From: Candidatus Peregrinibacteria bacterium CG10_big_fil_rev_8_21_14_0_10_36_19
GTDB taxonomy: Bacteria > Patescibacteriota > Gracilibacteria > UBA1369 > LOWO2-01-FULL-3
NCBI GenBank assembly: GCA_002772535.1
Contig: PFDP01000013.1
Span: forward strand, 37,352 to 72,301
Length of the DNA stretch: 34,950 nt
Direction of reading: 5' to 3'
Part shown: piece by piece, positions 28,939-34,950 of the stretch
Layout of the letters: each line of letters starts with the position of its first letter
Numbering within the stretch: position 1 is the stretch's first letter
Translations under genes and position numbers: made by a program
The notes under the pieces: generated by a model
Told to the model about the DNA's origin: nothing
Seen by the model: the letters and a program-made list of their open reading frames with translations, nothing else
Database searches by the model: none

Positions 28939-29391
28939 TTAAGGACAAGCTGTAAATTCAGTTTGATACTCGCCTGTCTGTTCGTCATACGGAGTGAAAC
29001 AACCGACAGGGCCTGGCCATTGTCCGCCACAAAATCCGCTTAATGCATCTGAATATTTTTCTTCGTTTGTTACTTTTAAGCCAAGTTCATCAAGTGAATT
29101 GCCTTTGTTATAGCAAATGATTCCTTTTAATTGACTGTACATTTTTTCCATATTTTTATCATATCTATCGAGAATGGCTGGCAATTCACTACGAAGGACA
29201 GGATTTTGTGGGCCGAAATTCCCATTTGCATAGCCACTAATCCAGCCTTTTTCTCGTGCGCTATACACAGCATCTGCATACCATTCGGTTCTTGGAACAT
29301 CTGGGAAATCTGGTTGTGCAATGACGTATGCTAAGGCGGACAATGGCAATGCAAACAGCAGTCCAATTGCAAATGAGAGGTGTTTTTTCAT
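28939..29391 (-). CDS. Cassette C11: secreted SLH-domain protein
   Basis: A 150-residue exported protein. A signal peptide (residues ~1-21, LLFALPLSALA) is followed by one S-layer homology domain: FPDVPRTEWYADAVYSAREK, GWISGYANGNFGPQNPVLRS and ELPAILDRYDK. The C-terminal ~45 residues have four Cys and may form a small disulfide-linked unit. SLH domains bind cell-wall polymers, so the protein likely sits on the cell surface. A single SLH copy is fewer than the three usually needed for stable anchoring. Confidence 0.88.
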   Translation of the reverse strand: MKKHLSFAIGLLFALPLSALAYVIAQPDFPDVPRTEWYADAVYSAREKGWISGYANGNFGPQNPVLRSELPAILDRYDKNMEKMYSQLKGIICYNKGNSLDELGLKVTNEEKYSDALSGFCGGQWPGPVGCFTPYDEQTGEYQTEFTACP

Positions 29392-29430
29392 ATTTTGTGG
29401 TGTTAAATGTTAAGCATTTTTGACTATATC

Positions 29431-29557
29431 ACATAACGTTCCTGCGTATGCGATGTTTGCCAGTGGTATAATTGCACGAAGTGCTTACCACTGGCAAATA
29501 TGGGTGGAGGCTTGCGGAGGAACGGAGCAAGCCGTAACCGCATACGCAGTGTTAGCT
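29431..29557 (-). other. attC site S12
   Basis: Right core GTTAGCT (29551-29557), left core ACATAAC (29431-29437). Outer arms CTGCGTATGCG and CGCATACGCAG pair over 11 bp. Its cassette (C12) extends to the right beyond the window; the expected partner core is the inverse of GTTAGCTGA. Confidence 0.92.
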
Positions 29558-29576
29558 GATGTATTCCTTTTCTTTT

Positions 29577-29620
29577 CCGACGATAGTCGGTTGTTTTAAA
29601 AATTTTCAAATTTCTTTTTC
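29577..29620. repeat. Left terminal inverted repeat of cassette C12
   Basis: Hairpin CCGAC/GTCGG (29577-29590), then TTGTTTTAAAAATTTTC and AAATTTCTTTTTC (29591-29620). The second part occurs inverted at 34914-34944 with one extra base. Confidence 0.88.
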
Positions 29621-29622
29621 CG

Positions 29623-29675
29623 TTTTGGGTGGTGGGCAGAGGGGAATTAAAGGGGTGAATGCCCGCCACCCAAAA
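29623..29675. repeat. Hairpin element A4
   Basis: Arms TTTTGGGTGGTGGGCA-type pairing with TGCCCGCCACCCAAAA and the conserved loop GAGGGGAATTAAAGGGG. Outer of two A elements at the left end of C12. Confidence 0.88.
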
Positions 29676-29692
29676 CTCCTATTTCTTTTTCG

Positions 29693-29745
29693 TTTGAGGA
29701 AGGGGCAAGAGGGGAACAAAAGGGGTGAATTGCCCCTTCCTCAAA
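29693..29745. repeat. Hairpin element A5
   Basis: Perfect 16-bp arms TTTGAGGAAGGGGCAA / TTGCCCCTTCCTCAAA around the loop GAGGGGAACAAAAGGGG, TGAA. Arm sequence differs completely from A4 yet remains paired. Inner A element, 10 bp from the CD-NTase stop; it could also act as a 3' mRNA hairpin. Confidence 0.9.
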
Positions 29746-29754
29746 TAGATCATC

Positions 29755-31080
29755 TTAGCTTATAATTACATCTTGTTTAGATCTAGCAATACAAAGATTG
29801 TCAATTATTGCGAAGCATTCAACATGATGATTCCCAGCATATGCAGTTGATTCTGGGTCATTTCTGGTTTTACCGTCAGTGATTTCACCACGTGGCTGAG
29901 AACAAGAGTTATCATTCTTAACTTTCCATTTGTATTGATTTGCGCTTGTGGAATTTGCTTCTATACGGAATTTAATAGAATTTTTTTTACCTACTCGTCC
30001 GCCATTTGTACTTATTTTGTAAGCGTATTCTCTAAATCCATCTTTCTTTCGTAAATAGCCATCAATTTCAAAGCTTAGTGTGTCGTCAATGCAAACTGGA
30101 ATACCAAAATCAAATAAGAATTTTTCCTCGTTCTTTCTCACATAAAAATCAACATGGAGTAATGTACTAAATTGATTTGTGTCAGTAATTTCTTCAAGTT
30201 GCATCAAAAAATGGTCTCTTGCTTTTATAATTTGTTGTTTTTGGTTGATTGTTAATTTGGCGAGATAGTCATCAATGAATTTGCCATTATTGGCCCGGTC
30301 GGCGATTTTGTTTGGATTTTCAATGATGCTTGGTAGATCAATGAAAAATCCAAAAATGGCATCAAATATTTCTAGGCCGCTATTTTCTTGGAAATATTTT
30401 GTTATGATTTGTTCTATATGAAATGATTTTAACTTTAAATTCTCATTATGTTCTGCAAGGTTCATCTTCCATGCTTTGAGTATTTTTACAGTTTTTCTGA
30501 AGTCACCTTTTGAAGTCTGGTCGGTGTCGGTGGCGACTTTGATATAGCCGCGCGGATCAGAAATTATCCAATCCATTTGTTTATGTGCTTCTGATAATTC
30601 TTTATAAAAAGCATTTCTACGCTCACCATGCTTTTTCTTAAGTACTTCGGGGACTTTATAGGTGTCTTGCTGAAATTCATTTTTCGAATATTTAAAAGCC
30701 GGAACAATATCTACAGAAAGAATTTCTTTGCCATTATGATAATACGTTATTGTTACAGAATGTGTTTGGAGACCGGCTTCAATATTATAGTCTGTTGGAT
30801 TTTCATAATCTCTTTCAATTTGATCATATAAACTTTGCAACGCATATGCAGGACTGTGATTGACTTCATCCCAAGAGCCTAAAATATAGAGGATATCAAG
30901 ATCATGTACTGGGGTAATGGAAGTAAATCGAGGATACGAGCCAATCTGTATACAGTTGTTTACGCCTAATAATTTGTTAAAAGATTCATAGACCTTGCTG
31001 ATCAAAGTCTGCTCTCCTATTTTGGGAGAGAGTTTTCTCGCTTGCTCTCTAAATTGTGAATTAAGTTTATCTTTTTTCAT
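29755..31080 (-). CDS. CBASS CD-NTase with sensor domain
   Basis: A 441-residue cGAS/DncV-like nucleotidyltransferase that would make a cyclic oligonucleotide on phage infection. The active site is complete: GS at 47-48 (QIGSYPRFTS), the pair Asp60/Asp62 in VHDLDILYIL, and Asp124 in LSVDIVPAF. A helical middle follows. The C-terminus (~345-440) matches the adenylyl/guanylyl and SMODS C-terminal sensor (AGS-C) type: NQYKWKVKNDNSC, RGEITDGKTRNDPE, STAYAGNHHVECFAIIDN. Its start overlaps the stop of the 2-TM gene by 14 bp, giving a two-gene effector-cyclase operon without Cap2/Cap3 helpers (short CBASS). Confidence 0.92.
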   Translation of the reverse strand: MKKDKLNSQFREQARKLSPKIGEQTLISKVYESFNKLLGVNNCIQIGSYPRFTSITPVHDLDILYILGSWDEVNHSPAYALQSLYDQIERDYENPTDYNIEAGLQTHSVTITYYHNGKEILSVDIVPAFKYSKNEFQQDTYKVPEVLKKKHGERRNAFYKELSEAHKQMDWIISDPRGYIKVATDTDQTSKGDFRKTVKILKAWKMNLAEHNENLKLKSFHIEQIITKYFQENSGLEIFDAIFGFFIDLPSIIENPNKIADRANNGKFIDDYLAKLTINQKQQIIKARDHFLMQLEEITDTNQFSTLLHVDFYVRKNEEKFLFDFGIPVCIDDTLSFEIDGYLRKKDGFREYAYKISTNGGRVGKKNSIKFRIEANSTSANQYKWKVKNDNSCSQPRGEITDGKTRNDPESTAYAGNHHVECFAIIDNLCIARSKQDVIIS

Positions 31081-31603
31081 AACTTGTCGTTATCAGAGTT
31101 GTTATAATGTCATTCAAAAGTCTCCCGCGAAAATTAACCAGCGTTGTATTTGGCGTATTGCTTATTTCATCACGGATGTGATCTGAGATTCTATTTTCTG
31201 GGGAGAATTCAGGAAAGTAGAAAATCATACCCGCGCTACTTTTTTTATTTGAAAGAATGCTTTTTATCTGGTCTTCATTGAATGATTGATAGTGAACCAG
31301 TAGTAAATCGTGGTTTTTAACATCTGAAATTGATGCCTCTGTTATTGCGGAGCTAATATTTTTTCCTCTAAAAATCCCCGAATCGGTTAAGTCCTTTTTG
31401 AGGACAGAATACATATCGGGCTTTGCTACTATTGCAATTTTTCTAAACCAACGTCCATGACCTAAGCGCAAAAGTAGAGGGGTTATACCCATTAGCCAAA
31501 ACACAAAATTTAGTAAAATTCCGATTAGGAGGAGGGTTGCAGATATTCCACCAAAAATTATAAAAATGGGGTGGCTATAAAAATTTAGTATCTGTTCAAG
31601 CAT
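31067..31603 (-). CDS. Two-TM CBASS effector (putative)
   Basis: A 178-residue membrane protein with two N-terminal helices (~10-35 and ~38-50) and a cytoplasmic Rossmann-like domain: RKIAIVAKPDMYSVLKKDLT, then DSGIFRGKNI, DLLLVHYQSFNEDQI, and the strongly conserved-looking end TLVNFRGRLLNDIITTLITT SYEKR. It is encoded upstream of and overlapping the CD-NTase. Membrane effectors of short CBASS systems are thought to bind the cyclic nucleotide and damage the inner membrane; that role here is inferred from position and topology. Related soluble-domain proteins fused to other modules exist, so the domain may be a nucleotide sensor rather than an enzyme. Confidence 0.82.
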   Translation of the reverse strand: MLEQILNFYSHPIFIIFGGISATLLLIGILLNFVFWLMGITPLLLRLGHGRWFRKIAIVAKPDMYSVLKKDLTDSGIFRGKNISSAITEASISDVKNHDLLLVHYQSFNEDQIKSILSNKKSSAGMIFYFPEFSPENRISDHIRDEISNTPNTTLVNFRGRLLNDIITTLITTSYEKR

Positions 31604-31649
31604 ATTCTAGAAAGAGTTATTGATAAATTTTGATTGTGGATAAAAAGAT

Positions 31650-31682
31650 TTGCAATTTGTAAGTGTTTCAATTATGATTGAA
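31650..31682 (+). promoter_or_regulatory. Promoter and dyad operator of the LexA-like gene
   Basis: TTGCAA (31650-31655), a 17-nt spacer, then TATGAT (31673-31678). The dyad TTCAAT-TATG-ATTGAA (31667-31682) is centred on the -10 box, where a repressor would block transcription. A second short dyad AAGT-GT-ACTT follows at 31681-31690. The region separates this gene from the divergent CBASS operon, so one operator could control both. Confidence 0.65.
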
Positions 31683-31713
31683 GTGTACTTGAAAGAAATT
31701 TGAAAGTCAAACT

Positions 31714-32379
31714 ATGCTAACCAAGAAGCAAAAATTAATCTACGATTTCATACGTGAATACGTTGAAAAGAATGGAATATCGCCATCTTTGGATGAGATT
31801 GCTGAACACTTCTCCGAATTTTTAGCATATCCATCGTCAGCACACTATCATGTAAAAAAGCTCCAGGAAGAAGGTCTTTTAGAAAAGGAAACGAACCGTC
31901 CACGCTCAATCGCACTTTATGATGATAAAACCATTAAAAGTCCTGTTTTGACCCAAAAGGGTATGGATGCGGTTAGAATTCCAATTTTAGGTGCGGCCAA
32001 TGCGGGGCCTGCTACTTTATTTGCTGAGGAAAATATTCAGGGTTACTTGAAAATTTCAAGGAGTCAACTTCCTAGAACGGAAGGAGTGTTTGCATTGCGC
32101 GTTATTGGAGATTCGATGAATAAAGCGAAAATTAACGGAAAAAATATTGAAGAAGGCGATTATGTTTTGATTGACTCAACGAACAATGATGCAGATAACA
32201 ATGATTATGTTTTATCTGTGATAGATGGTTGTGCCAATCTAAAGAAGTTAAAGAAAAACGAAGAAGAAGGGGTTGTGCTAATGTCAGAATCGACCAATTT
32301 GAAACATAAGCCAATTTTCGTATCAAGTTATGACGACTTTATGATAAATGGAAAGATATTTGATATTATAAAAAAGTAA
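31714..32379 (+). CDS. LexA/S24-family self-cleaving repressor
   Basis: A 221-residue LexA-like protein. Residues 1-68 form a winged HTH (QKLIYDFIREYVEKNGISPS, YHVKKLQEEGLLEK). The linker has the Ala-Gly cleavage site at 97-98 (GAANAGPATLFAEE). The catalytic Ser134 is in GDSMN and the Lys is Lys177 in NLKKLKK. So it should self-cleave when DNA damage activates RecA. It sits divergently to the CBASS pair and 3 bp upstream of the methyltransferase gene, so it likely controls the defence cassette rather than the general SOS response. It could instead be the host LexA, but its place inside a cassette argues for a local role. Confidence 0.9.
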   Translation: MLTKKQKLIYDFIREYVEKNGISPSLDEIAEHFSEFLAYPSSAHYHVKKLQEEGLLEKETNRPRSIALYDDKTIKSPVLTQKGMDAVRIPILGAANAGPATLFAEENIQGYLKISRSQLPRTEGVFALRVIGDSMNKAKINGKNIEEGDYVLIDSTNNDADNNDYVLSVIDGCANLKKLKKNEEEGVVLMSESTNLKHKPIFVSSYDDFMINGKIFDIIKK

Positions 32380-32382
32380 ACT

Positions 32383-33450
32383 ATGACAATTTTTAACGCA
32401 ATATCATTGTTCACTGGTGCAGGTGGTTTGGACGTAGGCTTCAAGAAAGCCGGTTTTAATGTTGTTTGGGCAAATGAACTGGATGAAGACGCTTGTAACA
32501 CATATTCACTCAATCATGACTCTACGATCGTTCGTGGTGATTTGCGTGACAACATAGAAAAATTATCAAAGTTTTCCAATATCGATGTTGTTTTTGGGGG
32601 GCCGCCATGTCAGGGATTTTCGGTTGCTGGGAAAATGGATCCAAACGATGAACGTAGCAAGCTTATTTTTAGTTTTATGGATGTTGTGGAGGCAGTACAG
32701 CCTAAGGCTTTTGTACTGGAGAATGTAAAAGCTTTAGCCGTGCTAGGCAGATGGGAGCCAGTTAGAAATGCTCTCTTTGAGCGTGCTAAATCTCTTGGAT
32801 TTGATTTCGTAGAAATAGTTGTTTTGAATGCTACAGAATATGGTGTTCCACAAAAGAGGGAGAGAATGTTTTTAATAGGAATTAAGGGGGGAAATAAGAT
32901 ACCGGCTGGCATGTTAGGGATGAGTAGTTATATACAAAAATACAAGAAAAAGGCTCCTCCTGTGAAAAGCATTCTTAAAAAGCTGGGTCCAGTGGGGTCG
33001 GAAAATAATCCTGCTACATGCAAGGCTAAAATAACAATTGCAAAGAAACCAATATTAAGAAAGTCTCCTTATGCAGGCATGTTATTCAATGGAGCTGGTA
33101 GACCGCTTGATCCGAATGGCTACTCAAATACACTTCCGGCCAGCATGGGCGGTAATAGAACCCCAATAATTGATGAACATCATGTTTTTAATGGGACAAA
33201 AAGTTGGATTGAGGAATATCACAAAGAAATCGTAAGTGGTAAGGATCCCCAAAATTTTGAAGTTCCGAAACATTTACGAAGAATAACACTTAATGAGGCA
33301 GCAGAAATCCAAACTTTTCCAGAAGATTATAAATTTTACGGAAGACAAAACTCTATCTACAAACAAATTGGCAATGCTGTGCCATGTGAGTTAGCATATG
33401 CTGTAAGTTCTGGCTTGTTTGATGCGTTAGGGCAACTCAGGGCGTTATAG
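32383..33450 (+). CDS. DNA (cytosine-5-)-methyltransferase
   Basis: A 355-residue C5 methyltransferase of a type II system. Motif I is LFTGAGGLDVGF, motif IV GGPPCQGFS with catalytic Cys76, motif VI ENVKAL, motif VIII QKRERMFLIG, and motif X QIGNAVP. The variable target-recognition region lies between VIII and IX (~180-290). The start lies 3 bp after the LexA-like stop, so the two share a transcript. It is convergent with the endonuclease gene, overlapping by 6 bp. It protects host DNA at the same site that the endonuclease cuts; the site is not readable from the sequence. Confidence 0.95.
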   Translation: MTIFNAISLFTGAGGLDVGFKKAGFNVVWANELDEDACNTYSLNHDSTIVRGDLRDNIEKLSKFSNIDVVFGGPPCQGFSVAGKMDPNDERSKLIFSFMDVVEAVQPKAFVLENVKALAVLGRWEPVRNALFERAKSLGFDFVEIVVLNATEYGVPQKRERMFLIGIKGGNKIPAGMLGMSSYIQKYKKKAPPVKSILKKLGPVGSENNPATCKAKITIAKKPILRKSPYAGMLFNGAGRPLDPNGYSNTLPASMGGNRTPIIDEHHVFNGTKSWIEEYHKEIVSGKDPQNFEVPKHLRRITLNEAAEIQTFPEDYKFYGRQNSIYKQIGNAVPCELAYAVSSGLFDALGQLRAL

Positions 33451-34548
33451 CTTATTTTCGTTGTGCCATTTTTTAAAGTACTTTTTTACTTTTTCTGAGG
33501 TGTTTAAGTCGTTTACATAGGATATTAAATTTTTGTAAAAAGCTTTTTTCCCATTTGGAGACATGAACAGTATCATTGATTGTAGGTATTCATAAATGTC
33601 TATAAAAAAGTATGCCAATTCTTTGTATTGCGTGTGAGCGAGAATAAAGGAACCATAGCCTTCATGGGCCAGTGTTTCTGGTACATCTTTTGGTCTACAG
33701 ATAACAAATACATTTTTTATACTATTGTTGTATGCCATTACGGCTTCGTGAGATTCTAAGAGACGGTCATCACTAAAAAGTTTTGTTGTGATCTCATAAA
33801 TAAGCTCCGTGCCTTCATTGATTTTTTCAATAATATCACCCGCTTTCTTACTGGTGGTATTTGTTGTAGAAACGCTATCTCTATGGCCAGAAACTTCGAC
33901 TTTACTTCGTCTATCCTTACCATATGTCTCCATTAGTAGACCTACAATGATCTGTGCTGTGGCACCTCCATCCGGAACGTTATTGATTAGGTCTATACAC
34001 AATTTAGAGATAATAATTGGGTTTTCTTCTGGTGGTAAATTAACGCGAAGTTCCTTCACCTTTTTTGCTTCTTGTTTATAGCGACTCACGTATGCAGCGG
34101 CAAATTTTTTGAGGTCTGGTTTGCTTACTTTTTCAATTAGTTTCACTAGCTTCACGACATGCATGGCAATCTCACCGCCATGTTTATCAGATGCCCAATC
34201 TTCGTTTATTTTTTTGGTATTTTTTGCGACATTTAAAGGGCCTGATTTTCTGTGTGGGATGCCATATTCTCGCAGTGCTTTTCTAATAGGTTTTTCAAAA
34301 AGTGACCGTGGATTGCAGGCGTAAAAATCTTGTGAAGCTTTGAATTTTGGTTCAAATAATCTGGCAAGTATTATTGTAAGTACAATCTCACGATGGCCCC
34401 ATATAGGAGTTTGAAAAAGTGGTTCTACTAAATCAGATGAAAATGGTTTATTAAAAGTAGTCACTGTTTTCTCATCAGATAGGAGTAGTTTGAGAATTTT
34501 ATAAACTGCTTCATTTCGCCCGCTGGCAGTCATCTTTTTTTCTGTCAT
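33445..34548 (-). CDS. Type II restriction endonuclease, possibly SacI-like
   Basis: A 367-residue protein paired with a C5 methyltransferase and a small XRE regulator, the classic R-M-C set. A PD-(D/E)XK-like core is seen at ~225-255: KAGDIIEKINEGTELIYEIT followed by TK, where the Asp and the E.T.K could be catalytic. GGATAQIIVGLLMETYG precedes it. The arrangement recalls the SacI family as I remember it, but this cannot be confirmed without a search. The start overlaps the regulator stop by 4 bp (ATGA), so R is translated with C. Confidence 0.78.
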   Translation of the reverse strand: MTEKKMTASGRNEAVYKILKLLLSDEKTVTTFNKPFSSDLVEPLFQTPIWGHREIVLTIILARLFEPKFKASQDFYACNPRSLFEKPIRKALREYGIPHRKSGPLNVAKNTKKINEDWASDKHGGEIAMHVVKLVKLIEKVSKPDLKKFAAAYVSRYKQEAKKVKELRVNLPPEENPIIISKLCIDLINNVPDGGATAQIIVGLLMETYGKDRRSKVEVSGHRDSVSTTNTTSKKAGDIIEKINEGTELIYEITTKLFSDDRLLESHEAVMAYNNSIKNVFVICRPKDVPETLAHEGYGSFILAHTQYKELAYFFIDIYEYLQSMILFMSPNGKKAFYKNLISYVNDLNTSEKVKKYFKKWHNENKL

Positions 34549-34769
34549 ATTTCAAAAAAGTATTTAGGATCTTTTTTATAAATTTTGGAAAGTTCTATCA
34601 ATTCTGCAATATCGAGCCTTCTTTCGCATCTCTCAATTTTTGATATATATGATTGTGGCTTGCCCAAAGCACTTGCAACATCTGCTTGAGTCAGCTTCAG
34701 AGCTTCTCTAGCTTTTGAGAGCCTACTGATTATTTCCTTGTATTTTTTTGAATAGATAGTTTTATTCAT
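34545..34769 (-). CDS. XRE-type controller of the R-M system
   Basis: A 74-residue helix-turn-helix protein: RLSKAREALKLTQADVASAL, then GKPQSYISKIERCERRLDIA and ELIELSKIYKKDPKYFFEI. Size and position directly upstream of the endonuclease gene match C (controller) proteins, which delay endonuclease expression until methylation is done. A C-box cannot be picked out with certainty; TATAACCTATTACAGG and AAAATAGGTTA just upstream (34781-34815) contain partial dyads (ATAACCTATT/AATAGGTTA) that could be the operator. Confidence 0.87.
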   Translation of the reverse strand: MNKTIYSKKYKEIISRLSKAREALKLTQADVASALGKPQSYISKIERCERRLDIAELIELSKIYKKDPKYFFEI

Positions 34770-34780
34770 GATTTAAATTG

Positions 34781-34815
34781 TATAACCTATTACAGGATAA
34801 CCCAAAATAGGTTAA
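34781..34815 (-). promoter_or_regulatory. Possible controller operator (C-box-like dyad)
   Basis: TAACCTATT (34782-34790) and AATAGGTTA (34806-34814) are perfect inverted copies with 15 bp between them, directly upstream of the XRE controller gene. Good candidate for the self-regulatory site of the R-M system. Confidence 0.6.
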
Positions 34816-34816
34816 T

Positions 34817-34851
34817 GTTCCGCCGATAGGCGGACCTCCATATATTCCCCT
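34817..34851. repeat. Hairpin element B4
   Basis: TCCGCC-GATA-GGCGGA hairpin with the tail CCTCCATATATTCCCCT. Inner B element on the right side of C12, the counterpart of A5. Confidence 0.8.
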
Positions 34852-34864
34852 CATCAAATAAAGC

Positions 34865-34903
34865 GTTTCCGAAGCGGAGCGGAGGAAACACCATATTTCC
34901 CCT
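34865..34903. repeat. Hairpin element B5
   Basis: GTTTCC...GGAAAC hairpin with the tail ACCATATTTCCCCT. It differs from B1 at only a few bases. Outer B element, the counterpart of A4. Confidence 0.85.
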
Positions 34904-34913
34904 TATAAAAAAA

Positions 34914-34944
34914 GAAAAAGAAATTTGAAAATTTTTTAAAACAA
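34914..34944. repeat. Right terminal inverted repeat of cassette C12
   Basis: GAAAAAGAAATTTGAAAAT and TTTTTAAAACAA, the inverted copy of 29591-29620. The following bases TTGGGC may start the expected hairpin, but the window ends there. Confidence 0.85.
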
Positions 34945-34950
34945 TTGGGC

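Noticed and set aside
16251-29557. Interpreting the repeated elements as CRISPR or as REP/MITE sequences
   Set aside because: Units differ in sequence but keep core boxes, orientation, asymmetric arms and one gene per interval; there are no short identical repeats with uniform spacers, and REP-like elements would not show core matching across each cassette.
16201-34950. Search for an integron integrase, transposase, reverse transcriptase or phage integrase
   Set aside because: None of the readable frames carries such a domain; the array cannot mobilise itself from this window alone.
1-34950. Recoded TGA (Gly), as in some CPR lineages
   Set aside because: TGA is used as a genuine stop (for example in the coupled ATGA overlap at 25438 and at 17450), and long genes such as topA and the 938-residue protein read through without internal TGA.

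Overview
The window is AT-rich DNA that uses the standard genetic code (TGA is a stop). It probably comes from a Candidate Phyla Radiation (Patescibacteria) bacterium. The evidence is indirect: small proteins, a surface protein with GW.WSDN..GF motifs typical of that group, an archaeal-type NMN adenylyltransferase, a topoisomerase I without zinc fingers, and backbone genes with good -35/-10 promoters but no Shine-Dalgarno sequences. I cannot place it to a lineage from sequence alone.

Positions 1-16200 are chromosomal backbone: partial pheS, HU, topA, a large secreted surface protein, a polytopic membrane protein, a phosphohexomutase with the NAD genes nadM and nadE, tRNA-Trp(CCA), smpB, a TMEM43-like protein, a methyltransferase, a lipoprotein and small conserved proteins (CBU_0592-like, OmdA-like, DUF2200-like). 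An imperfect 72-bp direct repeat follows the tRNA.

Positions 16251 to the right edge form an integron-type cassette array read right to left, with no integrase gene in the window (CALIN-like). I count 12 attC sites in one orientation, S1 to S12 from left to right. Each has RYYYAAC/GTTRRRY-like ends and a large inner hairpin. The right-end core of each attC matches the left-end core of the next attC, usually with 15-35 further bases of cassette-specific inverted repeat, as expected if each interval is one excisable cassette. Small cassettes C3-C6 and C8-C11 carry mostly one gene each: anchored secreted proteins, a HicBA toxin-antitoxin pair, a ParB-like protein, an SLH protein and a zinc-ribbon protein. 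C1 holds only a gene remnant. One gene lies inside the attC between C8 and C9.

Three cassettes are unusual. C2 (16747-17756) carries a GC-rich gene in the opposite orientation with its own consensus promoter, a structured leader, a strong Shine-Dalgarno, a type III hammerhead ribozyme and a terminator. C7 (20641-26908, about 6.3 kb) carries a thiol/metal module (Crp-like regulator, CxCGSGK protein, thioredoxin lipoprotein, CcdA-DUF3179 fusion, MerT-like protein, frameshifted glutaredoxin-zinc ribbon) plus two polytopic membrane proteins. C12 (from 29558, more than 5.4 kb) carries a defence block: a two-gene CBASS (CD-NTase and 2-TM effector), a LexA-like repressor and a type II restriction-modification system. 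These big cassettes contain hairpin elements, called A and B here, with a conserved loop or tail and changing but paired arms, placed just inside the terminal inverted repeats. The right inverted repeat of C12 ends at the window edge, so another attC is predicted immediately beyond it.
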